A stretch of 62,955 nucleotides of DNA from Bacteroidaceae bacterium (lineage in GTDB: Bacteria; Bacteroidota; Bacteroidia; Bacteroidales; Bacteroidaceae), in the NCBI GenBank assembly GCA_017429525.1, contig JAFROT010000024.1, positions 1-62,955 of the forward strand, given 5' to 3'. Position 1 is the stretch's first letter; each line of letters begins with the position of its first letter. The position numbers and the translations under genes are program-made. Shown here one piece after another: positions 18,901-26,711 of this stretch. The notes beneath the pieces are model-generated. The model searched no databases. It was not told the origin of the DNA and saw nothing but the letters and a program-made list of their open reading frames with translations.

Positions 18901-19082
18901 GCATGGTGCCCATTTTCCTGACAACCGCCACTACTGCCGTAGGTGTCATCCCTATGATCATTGCGGGTTCTTCGTTCTGGATGCCGGTCGGCGTGACCAT
19001 CTTCGCTGGCGGCATAGGCACGCTCATCCTCGTGGTCACCGTACTACCCGTCATCTACTGGAAACTAAGCGTCAAAAAGTAA
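15906..19082 (+). CDS. RND family efflux transporter, inner-membrane pump
   Basis: Proton-driven efflux pump of about 1058 aa with the usual pattern: N-terminal helix (LLHYPISLLIVGILFALGIY), large porter loop, six helices, second porter loop, six helices. The helix-4 region has LGMIVDNSIVVIDGYLEY, typical of the hydrophobe/amphiphile and related RND groups, where the Asp is the proton relay. GAxxR-like PGATSEEVEEQVTRPLE near the start is the family signature. I start at the ATG at 15906; the longer frame uses a TTG. Substrate cannot be predicted. Sits between adaptor and outer-membrane channel genes. Confidence 0.93.
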   Translation: MEKKNSWLAWPLLHYPISLLIVGILFALGIYGMYVMPKDEFPPFTIRQGVVIAVYPGATSEEVEEQVTRPLERFLFTYGEVRRAKTTSTSQNGMAMVLVHLNDDVNNKDEVWSKIKHGLSLYKQSLPKGVVALIANDDFGNTSALLIAIESSERNYRELQHYSDRLSDRLRQIPSVANVRQYGEQKEQISLYIDRSRLEAFGIGQASLMSALQAEGLTAMAGSLIGEHQKTIIHIEPTQNSEQEIAEQIIYSDPSTGKIVRIRDIADVRREYDLTDSYIMQNGHPCLLLSLEMNTGNNIMAYGKEVDRVISDFRANELPDDVTITRIADLPKVVGMSIHDFLRDLLLSMAVIILVMMVLFPLRSAIVAAITIPLSTFISVAFMLFAGFPLNIITLAALIVVLGMIVDNSIVVIDGYLEYVGKGETPHQAAIHSVNQYFMPMALATLCICAIFFPFLLTFRGAFLDAIGDFPWTITINLMVSLAIAVAVIPFLCVKIIGVPDKQKEGKRLTDRVQTFYDGILRWTFRRPYMTIALGMATILLSLLIVPTLKIRLFPFCDRDQFAVEIFLPDGKGLADTRAIADSVYAVISDDERITGITEFIGCSSPRFQTCYAPQMADRNFAQFIVNTTSQQATLDLLADYQPRLAERYPEAYVKFKRLDFLEVPELEFRFYGEDIDSLHVAAERLMERMRPLAELEWVHTDFLQPFPLINVELDPVAAAQLGVNRTTAALSLTTSTGDIAVGSIWERDYELPIVVRDTTSLTITDVENIGVFSPQAAVSAALASASSTLGISSMEGSASKSVALRQIATVRPQWTESRIMHRAGQRCLTVTADFARGTYAAPVENRLAAMMREIDLPQGVRAEVGGELEYNDENMPQIYYGIIIAMVVIFFFILFNFKRFGITFLCMGALGLMLPGALIGLGLMNRTIGLTSIFGLITLMGIIMRNEILIFEHADGLMKRFHADHPMPANLTDEQREVYRRDYNYAIQEASYDAGHRRMVPIFLTTATTAVGVIPMIIAGSSFWMPVGVTIFAGGIGTLILVVTVLPVIYWKLSVKK

Positions 19083-19108
19083 CTAAAACGAAGCCACTAC
19101 TTTCTACA

Positions 19109-20464
19109 ATGAAGCCCCTCTCCATCTCTTTGAGACTCCTTCTCTTTCTCGGTTGCGTAGGTTGCTGTTTCACAGCAACTTCTCAAACCTCTCTGACCCT
19201 CAATCAGCTACTTGATTCTGCCCTGCAGAACAACCTGGCCACACGTGATGCCCGTCTCGCCATACAGGCCGCCAACGAACAGCGGCGCGAAGCATTCACG
19301 AACTTCTTTCCCAACATCAGCGGCACAGCACTATGGTTCAACGCCAACAAGAGCATGGCTCGCATGGACATCGACCCTTCAGAGTTCATCACCCCGGAGC
19401 TGGGTGCTGCCCTCGCACAGTCACTGCCTGCTGAAGCGCTGATGGCACTCAGCAGCCCCATGACCATGACAATGATGAAGAACGGCACCATCGCAGGCAT
19501 CGAAGCCATGCTGCCCATCTTCACAGGCGGACAAATCATCAATGGCAACAAGCTGGCACGACTGGGCGAACAAGTGAGTCAGCTGCAGCTGCAACTATCT
19601 GAGAAAGAAGTAGAAGCACAGACGGAACAATATTACTGGCAATTGGTCGCCATGGAAGAAAAAGAGCGTACTCTCGATGCCGTCGATGCCCTACTCGCCG
19701 ATGTGGCCAAAGACGCACAAGCTGCTGTCGATGCAGGAGTCGCCCTCCGCAACGACCTCCTGCAAGTGCAACTGCGACAAAACGAGATGGCCAGCCAACG
19801 CTTAAAGCTCAACAACGGACAAGCCTTGCTGCACCTCATTCTGACACAGTATTGCGGCTTGAAAGGTACATGGACTCTTGCTCCTGCCGACCTCTCAGCG
19901 ATGAATGCCCTCCCCCTTCGCGACCAGGCAGCAATCAGCCTCCTGCCTGAGTACCAGCTTCTGCAGAAGAATGTAGAGGCTGCACGGCTACAATACAAGA
20001 TGGAAGTGGGCAAGCACATGCCATCTGTTGCCATCGGAGCTGGCTACAACTACCATAACCTGCTCGACAACAACCGCTCCTTCGGCATGGTTTTCGCTAC
20101 CGCATCTGTACCCATCAGCGACTGGTGGGGTGGTTCCCACGCCATTCGCCGCAAGCGCATCGAGCGACAGCGTGCCATAGAGAAGCTCAACGACAACGCC
20201 GAGCTTTTGAAAATCAGAGCGCAGAAAGCCTTCAACGATGTTATGGAAGCGGAGAGCCAACTTACGCTGGCAGAGCGAAGCATAGAACAAGCCGACGAGA
20301 ACCTGCGCATCCATCAAGACACCTACCATGCTGGAACATCCACGATGAGCGACCTGCTCGAGGCTCAGCTGCTGCTGCAACAGGCCAAGGACAAACGCAC
20401 CGATGCGTTCATCGCCCTGCAGAATGCTATCCTCGCTTACAGGCAGGCTACAGAGGGCGAGTAA
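19109..20464 (+). CDS. TolC-like outer-membrane efflux channel
   Basis: 451-aa outer-membrane factor. A Sec signal peptide is followed by SLTLNQLLDSALQNNLATRDARLAI, the standard start of the first OEP repeat; the second repeat begins near LLPEYQLLQKNVEAARLQYK and ends with YHAGTSTMSDLLEAQLLLQQA, the conserved groove of the coiled-coil tunnel. It forms the exit duct for the pump encoded just upstream (26-bp gap). Its last 17 bp overlap the 3' end of folA on the opposite strand. Confidence 0.92.
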   Translation: MKPLSISLRLLLFLGCVGCCFTATSQTSLTLNQLLDSALQNNLATRDARLAIQAANEQRREAFTNFFPNISGTALWFNANKSMARMDIDPSEFITPELGAALAQSLPAEALMALSSPMTMTMMKNGTIAGIEAMLPIFTGGQIINGNKLARLGEQVSQLQLQLSEKEVEAQTEQYYWQLVAMEEKERTLDAVDALLADVAKDAQAAVDAGVALRNDLLQVQLRQNEMASQRLKLNNGQALLHLILTQYCGLKGTWTLAPADLSAMNALPLRDQAAISLLPEYQLLQKNVEAARLQYKMEVGKHMPSVAIGAGYNYHNLLDNNRSFGMVFATASVPISDWWGGSHAIRRKRIERQRAIEKLNDNAELLKIRAQKAFNDVMEAESQLTLAERSIEQADENLRIHQDTYHAGTSTMSDLLEAQLLLQQAKDKRTDAFIALQNAILAYRQATEGE

Positions 20465-20948
20465 CCCTCTTGAAATCTACAAACGAATAAGCAAAGGCAT
20501 GGCGCTCATCAGCGGCGTGCCTTTCTTCTGCTACTACCTGCCAATCAGCAGGATTCAACCACGGGAAGAAAACATCGGCACGAGCGGGTGTGTCGTGGAC
20601 AAGGGTCAGGCACAATCGATCGGCCAAAGGCAAGGCTTCGCGATAGACGCTGGCACCGCCGATTACATACACCTCCTCGCCCTCCCCGCACGAGGCCAAA
20701 GCAGCCTCCAAACTTGGGAACGTTTCGATGCTTTCGGCGATGAAATCGCTGTTTTTTGTCAGCACGACATTCCTGCGATTGGGCAGGGCGCCCTTAGGCA
20801 ACGACTCAAACGTGCGCCGTCCCATGACGATGGTATGTCCTGTTGTCAGCGCCTTGAAGCGCTTCAGGTCATTGGGCAACCAATAGATCAACTTGTTCTC
20901 GCAGCCAATGGCTCCATCCTCGGCTACAGCGGCAATAAGCGTAAGCAT
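20448..20948 (-). CDS. folA: Dihydrofolate reductase
   Basis: 166-aa enzyme reducing dihydrofolate to tetrahydrofolate with NADPH. Seen: MLTLIAAVAEDGAIG at the N-terminus, LPNDLKRFKALT (with the usual Trp/His region reading YWLPND), GRRTFESLPKG, and EEVYVIGGASVYREAL, the NADPH-binding GG motif. Follows thyA by 24 bp on the same strand; thymidylate synthase oxidises the folate that DHFR restores, so the pair is a functional operon. Confidence 0.95.
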   Translation of the reverse strand: MLTLIAAVAEDGAIGCENKLIYWLPNDLKRFKALTTGHTIVMGRRTFESLPKGALPNRRNVVLTKNSDFIAESIETFPSLEAALASCGEGEEVYVIGGASVYREALPLADRLCLTLVHDTPARADVFFPWLNPADWQVVAEERHAADERHAFAYSFVDFKRVTRPL

Positions 20949-20972
20949 AAACTTTGAACATTAAACGATGAA

Positions 20973-21767
20973 TCACACCGCCACATCGGCCTTGATATGC
21001 GGCCAAGGGTCGTAGCCTTCGAGTTGGAAGTCTTCGTAGCGGAAACTGAAGATGTCCTTCACGTCTGGATTCAGCACCATGCGCGGCAACGGACGCGGCT
21101 CGCGAGTCAGCTGAAGTTGCGCCTGTTCGAGATGATTCAGATAGAGGTGCGTGTCGCCAGTCGTATGGACGAATTCGCCAGCCTCCAAGCCCGTCACCTG
21201 CGCCATCATCTGAAGCAACAGGGCGTAGGAAGCAATATTGAAGGGCACGCCCAGGAACGTGTCTGCCGAGCGTTGATACAGTTGTAGCGACAGTCGTCCG
21301 TCGGCAACATAAAACTGGAACAGGCAGTGGCAGGGCGGCAGAGCCATCTTGTCCACCTCGGCCACGTTCCAGGCCGACACCATCATCCGGCGCGAGTCGG
21401 GCGAGTGCTTGATCATCTCAACCACTTTAGCGATTTGATCGATAGTGCCTCCATCGTAGTCGGGCCATGAGCGCCACTGATGACCATAGACTGGCCCCAG
21501 GTCACCATTCTCGTCGGCCCACTCATCCCAGATGGTCACTTTATTATCGTGCAAATACTGGATATTCGTGTCACCACGCAAGAACCACAGCAGCTCATGG
21601 ATGATGCTGCGAAGGTGCAGCTTCTTCGTCGTCAGCAACGGAAAGCCATCCGCCAGACTGAAGCGCATCTGATGGCCGAACACGCTTTTCGTGCCTGTAC
21701 CCGTGCGGTCCGTCTTCACTGCGCCCTCATCCAAGATGCGTTGCAGAAGGTCTAAATACTGTCTCAT
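20973..21767 (-). CDS. thyA: Thymidylate synthase (ThyA type)
   Basis: 264 aa, the same length as E. coli ThyA. It methylates dUMP to dTMP using methylene-tetrahydrofolate. Seen: [17 protein letters not shown], the active-site Cys in [14 protein letters not shown], and [18 protein letters not shown] for dUMP and folate binding. First gene of thyA-folA; its -7 promoter element is at 21795-21802. Confidence 0.97.
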   Translation of the reverse strand: MRQYLDLLQRILDEGAVKTDRTGTGTKSVFGHQMRFSLADGFPLLTTKKLHLRSIIHELLWFLRGDTNIQYLHDNKVTIWDEWADENGDLGPVYGHQWRSWPDYDGGTIDQIAKVVEMIKHSPDSRRMMVSAWNVAEVDKMALPPCHCLFQFYVADGRLSLQLYQRSADTFLGVPFNIASYALLLQMMAQVTGLEAGEFVHTTGDTHLYLNHLEQAQLQLTREPRPLPRMVLNPDVKDIFSFRYEDFQLEGYDPWPHIKADVAV

Positions 21768-21794
21768 CGCTCAGTGATTTTCTCGTTTCGGTCG

Positions 21795-21802
21795 CAAAGG
21801 TA
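21795..21802 (-). promoter_or_regulatory. -7 promoter element of thyA-folA
   Basis: TACCTTTG on the minus strand, 27 bp before the thyA ATG. No good -33 at standard spacing. Confidence 0.55.
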
Positions 21803-21928
21803 AGGAAAAGTTTAAAGTTAATGGTTGAAAGAGTTAAGTTTTTTAACTTGCTACCTCTTTTTTGTACTTTTTCTGCCGCAAAACCCAACTTTCCCATTCC
21901 CACGTCTCACTTTTCACTCAGAAATGTC

Positions 21929-21936
21929 TATCTTTG
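21929..21936 (+). promoter_or_regulatory. -7 promoter element of the rsmF-like gene
   Basis: TATCTTTG ends 4 bp before the chosen ATG at 21941, again implying a very short or absent leader. The spacing is the same as for the response regulator gene at 4821. Confidence 0.55.
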
Positions 21937-21940
21937 CCCC

Positions 21941-23497
21941 ATGAAACTGCCAAAAGACTTTGAAAAATATTTCCGCAAGCGCTGGCGCGACGAAGACGTC
22001 GAGGCCATGATCCACGGACTTGACGCTGAGCCGCAGGTCAGCATTCGGCTGAACACAAGGCGTTTGTCAACTTTTGTAGACCCTCCCTCCCAGGACCCTC
22101 TCCCCGCTCCCCCGTCAGGGGGAGAGCCTCGTTACGTTGGAAAGCTGCGCGGTGCCGTCGCATCACTGCGCCAGCCTCTCCCCTCCCTAATGGGAGGGGG
22201 CGGAGGTGGGTCCTTTAGCATTCGCGGAGCTGACGGCCATGTGCCTTGGTGCCCAGAGGGCATTTATCTGAAGCAGCGCCCTGCCTTCACGGCCGACCCG
22301 CTGCTGCATGCCGGTGCCTACTACGTGCAGGAAGCCAGCTCGATGTTCCTCGCTCACGTTCTGCGCTATCTCAAGTCAGACATTACGCCTAACACGGCCA
22401 ACTTGAAAGTCGCTATCGACCTTTGCGCAGCTCCCGGAGGCAAGAGCACCTTGATGCGCTCGTTGTTGCCCGACGAGTGTCTGCTGGTGAGCAACGAGCC
22501 CATCCGCACGCGTGCTCAGGTATTGGCAGAGAACCTCGCCAAATGGGGGCATCCGAATGTGATTGTCACGCAGGCCTACGCGGCTGAAATCGCCCATTTC
22601 ATCGAGAAAAATCTGCCTATAGCACAACCTTTTGATCTTATCCTTGCAGACGTGCCCTGCTCGGGCGAAGGCATGATGCGCAAGGAGGAAGAGGCCGTTC
22701 GACAATGGTCACCCTCGTTCGTTGCCGAGTGTGCGGCTTTGCAACGCTCCATCATCACCGACATCTGGCCTGCCCTGCGTCCCGGCGGTGTCCTCATCTA
22801 CAGCACCTGCACCTTCAATCCCGATGAGGACGAGCAGAACGTCGAATGGATTGCGCGTGAACTTGGAGCGGATGTCATCGACATCCCTATCAAGCCGACA
22901 TGGGGCATAAGAGGAGACATGAGACTCGGAAGCGTTAAGCCGCTTCCCTGCTATCACTTCTTGCCTGGACAAGTGCGAGGCGAAGGGTTCTTCCTCGCGG
23001 TTCTTCAAAAGGAGCAAGCGGAGCCTGAAAGTAGCGATTCCATCGATTATCTTTCGGCAGCACGCTCAGACAAGAAGAAGGAAAAGAGGAAGGGTAAAGC
23101 CACGAAAAGTGCGACTTTCGAGGAGCGTCTGCGTGAAACGCTGCCCACGCTACCGACCACACTTCTGGACATCCCAAGTGAGGACTCCACGCTCTCAGAC
23201 AAACGGTCAACACGCCCCAATACAACCTTATCTAAAGGCCGCACTTCTTCGCAAACCGCGACCACGTCTTCGGAATTACCTCGCGCAGAACTCTCCCTTA
23301 CTGATGCCATCCGCTATTTACAACGCGAAGCCCTCACCCTTCCTCCCGACACCCCTCGCGGCTTCGTCCAAGTATGCTATCATGGCCAGCGCATTGGGCT
23401 CATGAAAAACCTCGGCACACGCGCCAACAACCTCTACCCAAAGGAATGGCGCATTCGCAGTAGCTTCGTCACGCCCGAAAGCATTATTGACTTATGA
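21941..23497 (+). CDS. rsmF: rRNA (cytosine-C5) methyltransferase, RsmF/NOP2 type
   Basis: 518-aa S-adenosylmethionine-dependent RNA m5C methyltransferase. SAM motif I is IDLCAAPGGKSTLM, motif IV is LADVPCSGEGMMRKE, and the catalytic Cys is in YSTCTFNPDEDEQNVEWI. The C-terminal PUA-like part begins at SLTDAIRYLQREAL. Two regions look abnormal: residues about 47-91 (between SIRLNTRRL and VPWCPEG) contain a Pro/Gly-rich insertion made of a palindromic GC-rich repeat, and residues about 360-440 are a long Lys/Ser/Thr-rich linker. The in-frame insertion does not disrupt the catalytic motifs. The longer frame from 21821 runs through the promoter, so ATG 21941 is preferred. Confidence 0.88.
   Translation: MKLPKDFEKYFRKRWRDEDVEAMIHGLDAEPQVSIRLNTRRLSTFVDPPSQDPLPAPPSGGEPRYVGKLRGAVASLRQPLPSLMGGGGGGSFSIRGADGHVPWCPEGIYLKQRPAFTADPLLHAGAYYVQEASSMFLAHVLRYLKSDITPNTANLKVAIDLCAAPGGKSTLMRSLLPDECLLVSNEPIRTRAQVLAENLAKWGHPNVIVTQAYAAEIAHFIEKNLPIAQPFDLILADVPCSGEGMMRKEEEAVRQWSPSFVAECAALQRSIITDIWPALRPGGVLIYSTCTFNPDEDEQNVEWIARELGADVIDIPIKPTWGIRGDMRLGSVKPLPCYHFLPGQVRGEGFFLAVLQKEQAEPESSDSIDYLSAARSDKKKEKRKGKATKSATFEERLRETLPTLPTTLLDIPSEDSTLSDKRSTRPNTTLSKGRTSSQTATTSSELPRAELSLTDAIRYLQREALTLPPDTPRGFVQVCYHGQRIGLMKNLGTRANNLYPKEWRIRSSFVTPESIIDL
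22079..22212. repeat. Palindromic GC-rich repeat inside the rsmF-like coding region
   Basis: 134 bp bounded by GACCCTCCCTCC and its rough complement ending GGAGGTGGGTC. Each half contains a small hairpin (CCCCCGTCAGGGGG; CCCTCCCTAATGGGAGGG). Similar blocks occur at 50888-50950, 51119-51196 and, partly, 37822-37852. It is translated as Pro/Gly-rich filler in the methyltransferase. Confidence 0.7.
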
Positions 23498-23594
23498 TTC
23501 GCGCACACGAGCGCGCGTGAACTTCTGAACTGACTTGATTCAGCTATGCGAAGTTGACCTTTGATTCGCGCGCACGCGCGCGGACATAAAACAG

Positions 23595-23694
23595 CTACAC
23601 ATTTTCACCATTCCCAGCTAATACACTGTTTACCAGCCGCTAATCAGTCTTAAAAACAATGTATTTTGAATGTATTATGAGTGTAAAAGTGTAG
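23595..23694. repeat. Imperfect inverted repeat, about 100 bp
   Basis: CTACACATTTTCAC (23595-23608) and GTGTAAAAGTGTAG (23681-23694) are complementary at 12 of 14 positions, enclosing an A/T-rich 72-bp core. Could be a terminator-like structure or a small non-coding element. Confidence 0.5.
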
Positions 23695-23800
23695 TTCCTA
23701 TCACAAAAGAGCCCCAAATATGTCCTTTTTTATACAAAGTTGGGTGAAGGATGATGCAAAAGGACATCAAACTACGCATATATAGGCACAGCTTCACACG

Positions 23801-23874
23801 TATGGACGTGAAGCCTCACACATACGGACGTGAAGCCCTACACATACGGACGTGAAGCCTCACACATACGGACG
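23801..23874. repeat. 22-bp tandem repeat array, copy 1
   Basis: Three full 22-bp units starting at 23801, 23823 and 23845 (TAYGGACGTGAAGCC plus CTACACA/TCACACA) and a truncated fourth ending TACGGACG. No spacers, so not CRISPR. The core CGGACGTGAAG resembles the 22-bp array at 56841-56947. Confidence 0.85.
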
Positions 23875-24059
23875 ATTTGGTTATTCGGTCGTTGCCTATC
23901 GTGCAGGTGTCTCATGAGCTGTATCATTTTGTCTTTGTCGTTTTCACGCTGCAAAAATAGGAAAAGAATCCGAAGCGGTGAAGCAAAAAGTGCAAATAAA
24001 GGTAAATGCAGGAGAAAAGTAAGGTTTATCTATTTGTTGATGAGATGGATCTGGGAGTC

Positions 24060-25490
24060 TTAGTGGTTGTGGCGCTTCTTGATTCCCCATCCTGTGGCGG
24101 CCACGACGACGCTGGTGACTGGTGAGAGCAGATTGAAGAAGCAGTAGGGCAGGTAGGTGAGGGTGGCTACGCCGAGGACGGTGCTCTGTACGAGTCCGCA
24201 GGTGTTCCAGGGTACGAGCACGGAGGTGACGGTGGCACCATCCTCGCAGGTGCGGCTGAGCAGACGTGATTCGTAGCCTCGGTCATCGTAAATGTCTTTG
24301 TAGACGGAGCTGGTCAGGATGATAGATAGGTACTGGTCGGCAAGGGCTATGTTGCAGAAGATGCCTGTCAGTGCAGTGGAGGCGACGAGCGAGGCTGTGC
24401 CACGCACGAAATGCAGCATCATCGACATGAGGTCGTGCAGCACGCCTGTGGCTGTGACGACACCGCCGAAGACTTGCGCGCAGATGATAAGCCATACGGT
24501 GGGCATCATGCCTGCCATGCCGCCTGTGTGGACCAGGGTGTCGATCATGGGTGAGCCGGTGTCGAGCTGAGTGGGAGCATAGACGACGCGCATCACGCCT
24601 TCGTAGACGGCAGTAGCGGTGTTGTGGGGGGAAGCGCCCCCTTTGGCTGCTATCTGTGCGACGAGCTGGGGCTGCCACACGGCGGCGACGATGGCGGCCA
24701 TCAGGGCTGCGATGAACAGAACGACCATGGCGGGCCATCGGCGTGCAATCATCACGCCCGTGACTATGGGCACCAGCAACAGCCAGGGCGAAATGGCGAA
24801 CGTCTGGCGCAACTCGTTGAGGAAGGTCACGTCCTGTGACGGCTCGACGTCGAGCAGCAAGCCTGCCACGGCGAAGATGAGGAGCGAGAGGGCGAAGGTG
24901 GGGAGCGTAGTCCGCATCATATATTTGATGTGGGTGAAGAGGGGCGTTCCGGAGACGCTGGAGGCCAGCACGGTGGTGTCGGAGAGGGGCGAAAGCTTGT
25001 CGCCGAAGTAGGCGCCCGTGATGATGCTGCCTGCCACCCAGCCCTCGTCGATCCCGAGTGCACGGCCGATGCCCATAAGGGCTACGCCAATGGTGGCGAC
25101 GGTGGTCCATGATGAGCCTACCATGACGCTCACTAAGGCGCAGAACAGACTGCTGCTGACCAGGAACCACTCGGGGCGCAGCACTTGCACGCCGTAGTAG
25201 ATCATCGTCGGTACGATGCCAGACACCATCCATGTGCCGCCGATGGCGCCGATGAGCAGGAGGATGATGATGCTGGGCATGCAACTGGCTATCTTGTCGG
25301 TCATCTCGCGCTCGAGTGCGTCCCATTCGACGCGTCCCATCAGATAGCCTGTGAACACGCAGATGGCTGAGGCGATGAGCAGTGACACTTGGGTTGCACC
25401 CTCAAGGGCGTTGGTGCCGAACACGGAGACGCAGATGCTGATGAGGGCAATGAGGGCGACGAAGGGAATGAGGGAGAGGTAGCGTTTCAT
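24060..25490 (-). CDS. nhaC: Na+/H+ antiporter, NhaC family
   Basis: 476-aa polytopic membrane protein of about 11-12 helices. Family signatures are MVGSSWTTVATIGVALMGIG and ITGAYFGDKLSPLSDTT, containing the polar and acidic residues used for cation exchange. It would expel sodium in exchange for protons. The ATG at 25490 (MKRYLSLIPFVALIALI) starts just before the first helix and follows a perfect promoter; the 146-residue N-terminal extension in the longer frame is not credible. Divergent from the patatin-like gene. Confidence 0.9.
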   Translation of the reverse strand: MKRYLSLIPFVALIALISICVSVFGTNALEGATQVSLLIASAICVFTGYLMGRVEWDALEREMTDKIASCMPSIIILLLIGAIGGTWMVSGIVPTMIYYGVQVLRPEWFLVSSSLFCALVSVMVGSSWTTVATIGVALMGIGRALGIDEGWVAGSIITGAYFGDKLSPLSDTTVLASSVSGTPLFTHIKYMMRTTLPTFALSLLIFAVAGLLLDVEPSQDVTFLNELRQTFAISPWLLLVPIVTGVMIARRWPAMVVLFIAALMAAIVAAVWQPQLVAQIAAKGGASPHNTATAVYEGVMRVVYAPTQLDTGSPMIDTLVHTGGMAGMMPTVWLIICAQVFGGVVTATGVLHDLMSMMLHFVRGTASLVASTALTGIFCNIALADQYLSIILTSSVYKDIYDDRGYESRLLSRTCEDGATVTSVLVPWNTCGLVQSTVLGVATLTYLPYCFFNLLSPVTSVVVAATGWGIKKRHNH

Positions 25491-25519
25491 TTTATGTTGC
25501 TTCTTGACTTTACTCGGCT

Positions 25520-25551
25520 CAAAAGTAGTGAGAATTCTCGATTCAGCCAAA
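25520..25551 (-). promoter_or_regulatory. Promoter of nhaC
   Basis: Minus strand TTTG (25551-25548), 20 nt, TACTTTTG (25527-25520). Ideal spacing; leader about 25 nt. Confidence 0.75.
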
Positions 25552-25597
25552 AGTTTTGCCTCAATTACTTGTGGTACTGCATTTTTTAAGCCTAAAA

Positions 25598-25629
25598 TTT
25601 GTCTACTCGGCGAAAAAGCCTTTCCTTTG
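25598..25629 (+). promoter_or_regulatory. Promoter of the patatin-like gene
   Basis: TTTG (25598-25601), 20 nt, TTCCTTTG (25622-25629); the -7 differs from TAnnTTTG at one position. It ends 8 bp before the ATG at 25638. Confidence 0.6.
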
Positions 25630-25637
25630 CCGCGCAA

Positions 25638-26711
25638 ATGAATGACAGATTCTTCCTCATCACGAAGGCATCGGCTGCGTGGCGGCTTATAGTTCTGCTG
25701 CTGGCGCTCTGCTGCTCGGCCATCGTCCTGGCGCAGCGTCCGCGCGTGGGCCTCGTCCTTGGCGGCGGGGGGGCTAAGGGTGCTGCCGAGGTGGGCGTGC
25801 TGAAGGTGATTGAGCGCGCGGGCATCCCCATCGACTATATCGTTGGGACGAGCATAGGCTCTATCGTAGGCGGCCTTTACGCTACGGGCTATACGGCCGT
25901 GGAACTCGACTCCATCTTCCGTGCACAAGTCTGGCTCTCGCTGCTCACCGACCGCCGCGAGGACCTCACGCCCTATCCCTACAAGAAGGTGGGCGGCATG
26001 ACGTACGTCTTCGGCTTTCCCATCTACGATGCCGACAACCCGCGGCAGGGAGCGCTGGGCGCATTGCGTGGCAAGCGCGTCGAACAGATGTTGGACTCGC
26101 TGATGGGCTACCGTGGCTTCAACGAGTTCGAGAGCCTAAAGATCCCGTTTCGCTGTGTGGCTTGCGATTTTCGCAACGTCCGCGAGGTGGTGCTTTCCAA
26201 GGGCTTCCCCGCCAATGCGATGCGTGCCTCGATGGCCATTCCGGGTATATTCAAGCCAGTCAAATGGGAGGGTATGCATCTGGTAGACGGCGGCATGGTG
26301 AACAACCTGCCTGTCGACGTGGCGCGTGCTATGGGGGCCGACATCGTCATCGCCATTGACCTGCAGCAGGCCGAACCTAAGCTGCCGAAAAAGAAGTATA
26401 CCGCCGTCGAGACGGTGGGCGGCTGGATAGGGCTGGGCGAACTCGTACAATGGGCTACGCGTCGCCCTGACGTGTCTAAATACCATCAGAACCGCAAGGC
26501 TGCGGACATCTATATCCATCCCATCCTGCCCGATTACGATGCCTCCAGCTTCGACCAATCCAGTGTGGAGGTGATGCTGGAGCTGGGCGAGCAGGAGGGG
26601 CGTCGCCATTGGAACGAACTCGTGGCGCTGAAGCGTAAGCTCTCGCCTGGCAAGAAATTCGTCACCAGGCCTGTAGCCAAGCGGAAAGTAACGATCCATT
26701 ATGAGAAGTAA
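25638..26711 (+). CDS. Patatin-like phospholipase, exported
   Basis: 357-aa patatin-fold lipid acyl hydrolase. A signal peptide or anchor (WRLIVLLLALCCSAIVLAQ) is followed by the oxyanion loop GLVLGGGGAKGAAEVG, the nucleophile Ser72 in GTSIGS, and the catalytic Asp in LVDGGMVNNLP, so the Ser-Asp dyad is intact. Bacteroidetes relatives often carry an additional C-terminal barrel (PlpD-like); this one is too short for that. The 3' end overlaps the next gene by 11 bp, indicating co-translation. Confidence 0.9.
   Translation: MNDRFFLITKASAAWRLIVLLLALCCSAIVLAQRPRVGLVLGGGGAKGAAEVGVLKVIERAGIPIDYIVGTSIGSIVGGLYATGYTAVELDSIFRAQVWLSLLTDRREDLTPYPYKKVGGMTYVFGFPIYDADNPRQGALGALRGKRVEQMLDSLMGYRGFNEFESLKIPFRCVACDFRNVREVVLSKGFPANAMRASMAIPGIFKPVKWEGMHLVDGGMVNNLPVDVARAMGADIVIAIDLQQAEPKLPKKKYTAVETVGGWIGLGELVQWATRRPDVSKYHQNRKAADIYIHPILPDYDASSFDQSSVEVMLELGEQEGRRHWNELVALKRKLSPGKKFVTRPVAKRKVTIHYEK

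Larger units (their letters stand above)
23498..24059. other. Gene-free convergent gap rich in repeats
   Basis: 562 bp between two converging genes. It holds two copies of a TGATTCGCGC...CGCGCG motif (about 23495-23519 and 23562-23584), an imperfect inverted repeat (23595-23694) and a 22-bp tandem array (23801-23874). The short open frame at 23830-24063 runs through the tandem array and is not credible as a gene. No RNA gene seen. Confidence 0.7.

Noticed and set aside
23830-24063. 77-codon plus-strand ORF
   Set aside because: Begins in the 22-bp array; no domain or promoter.
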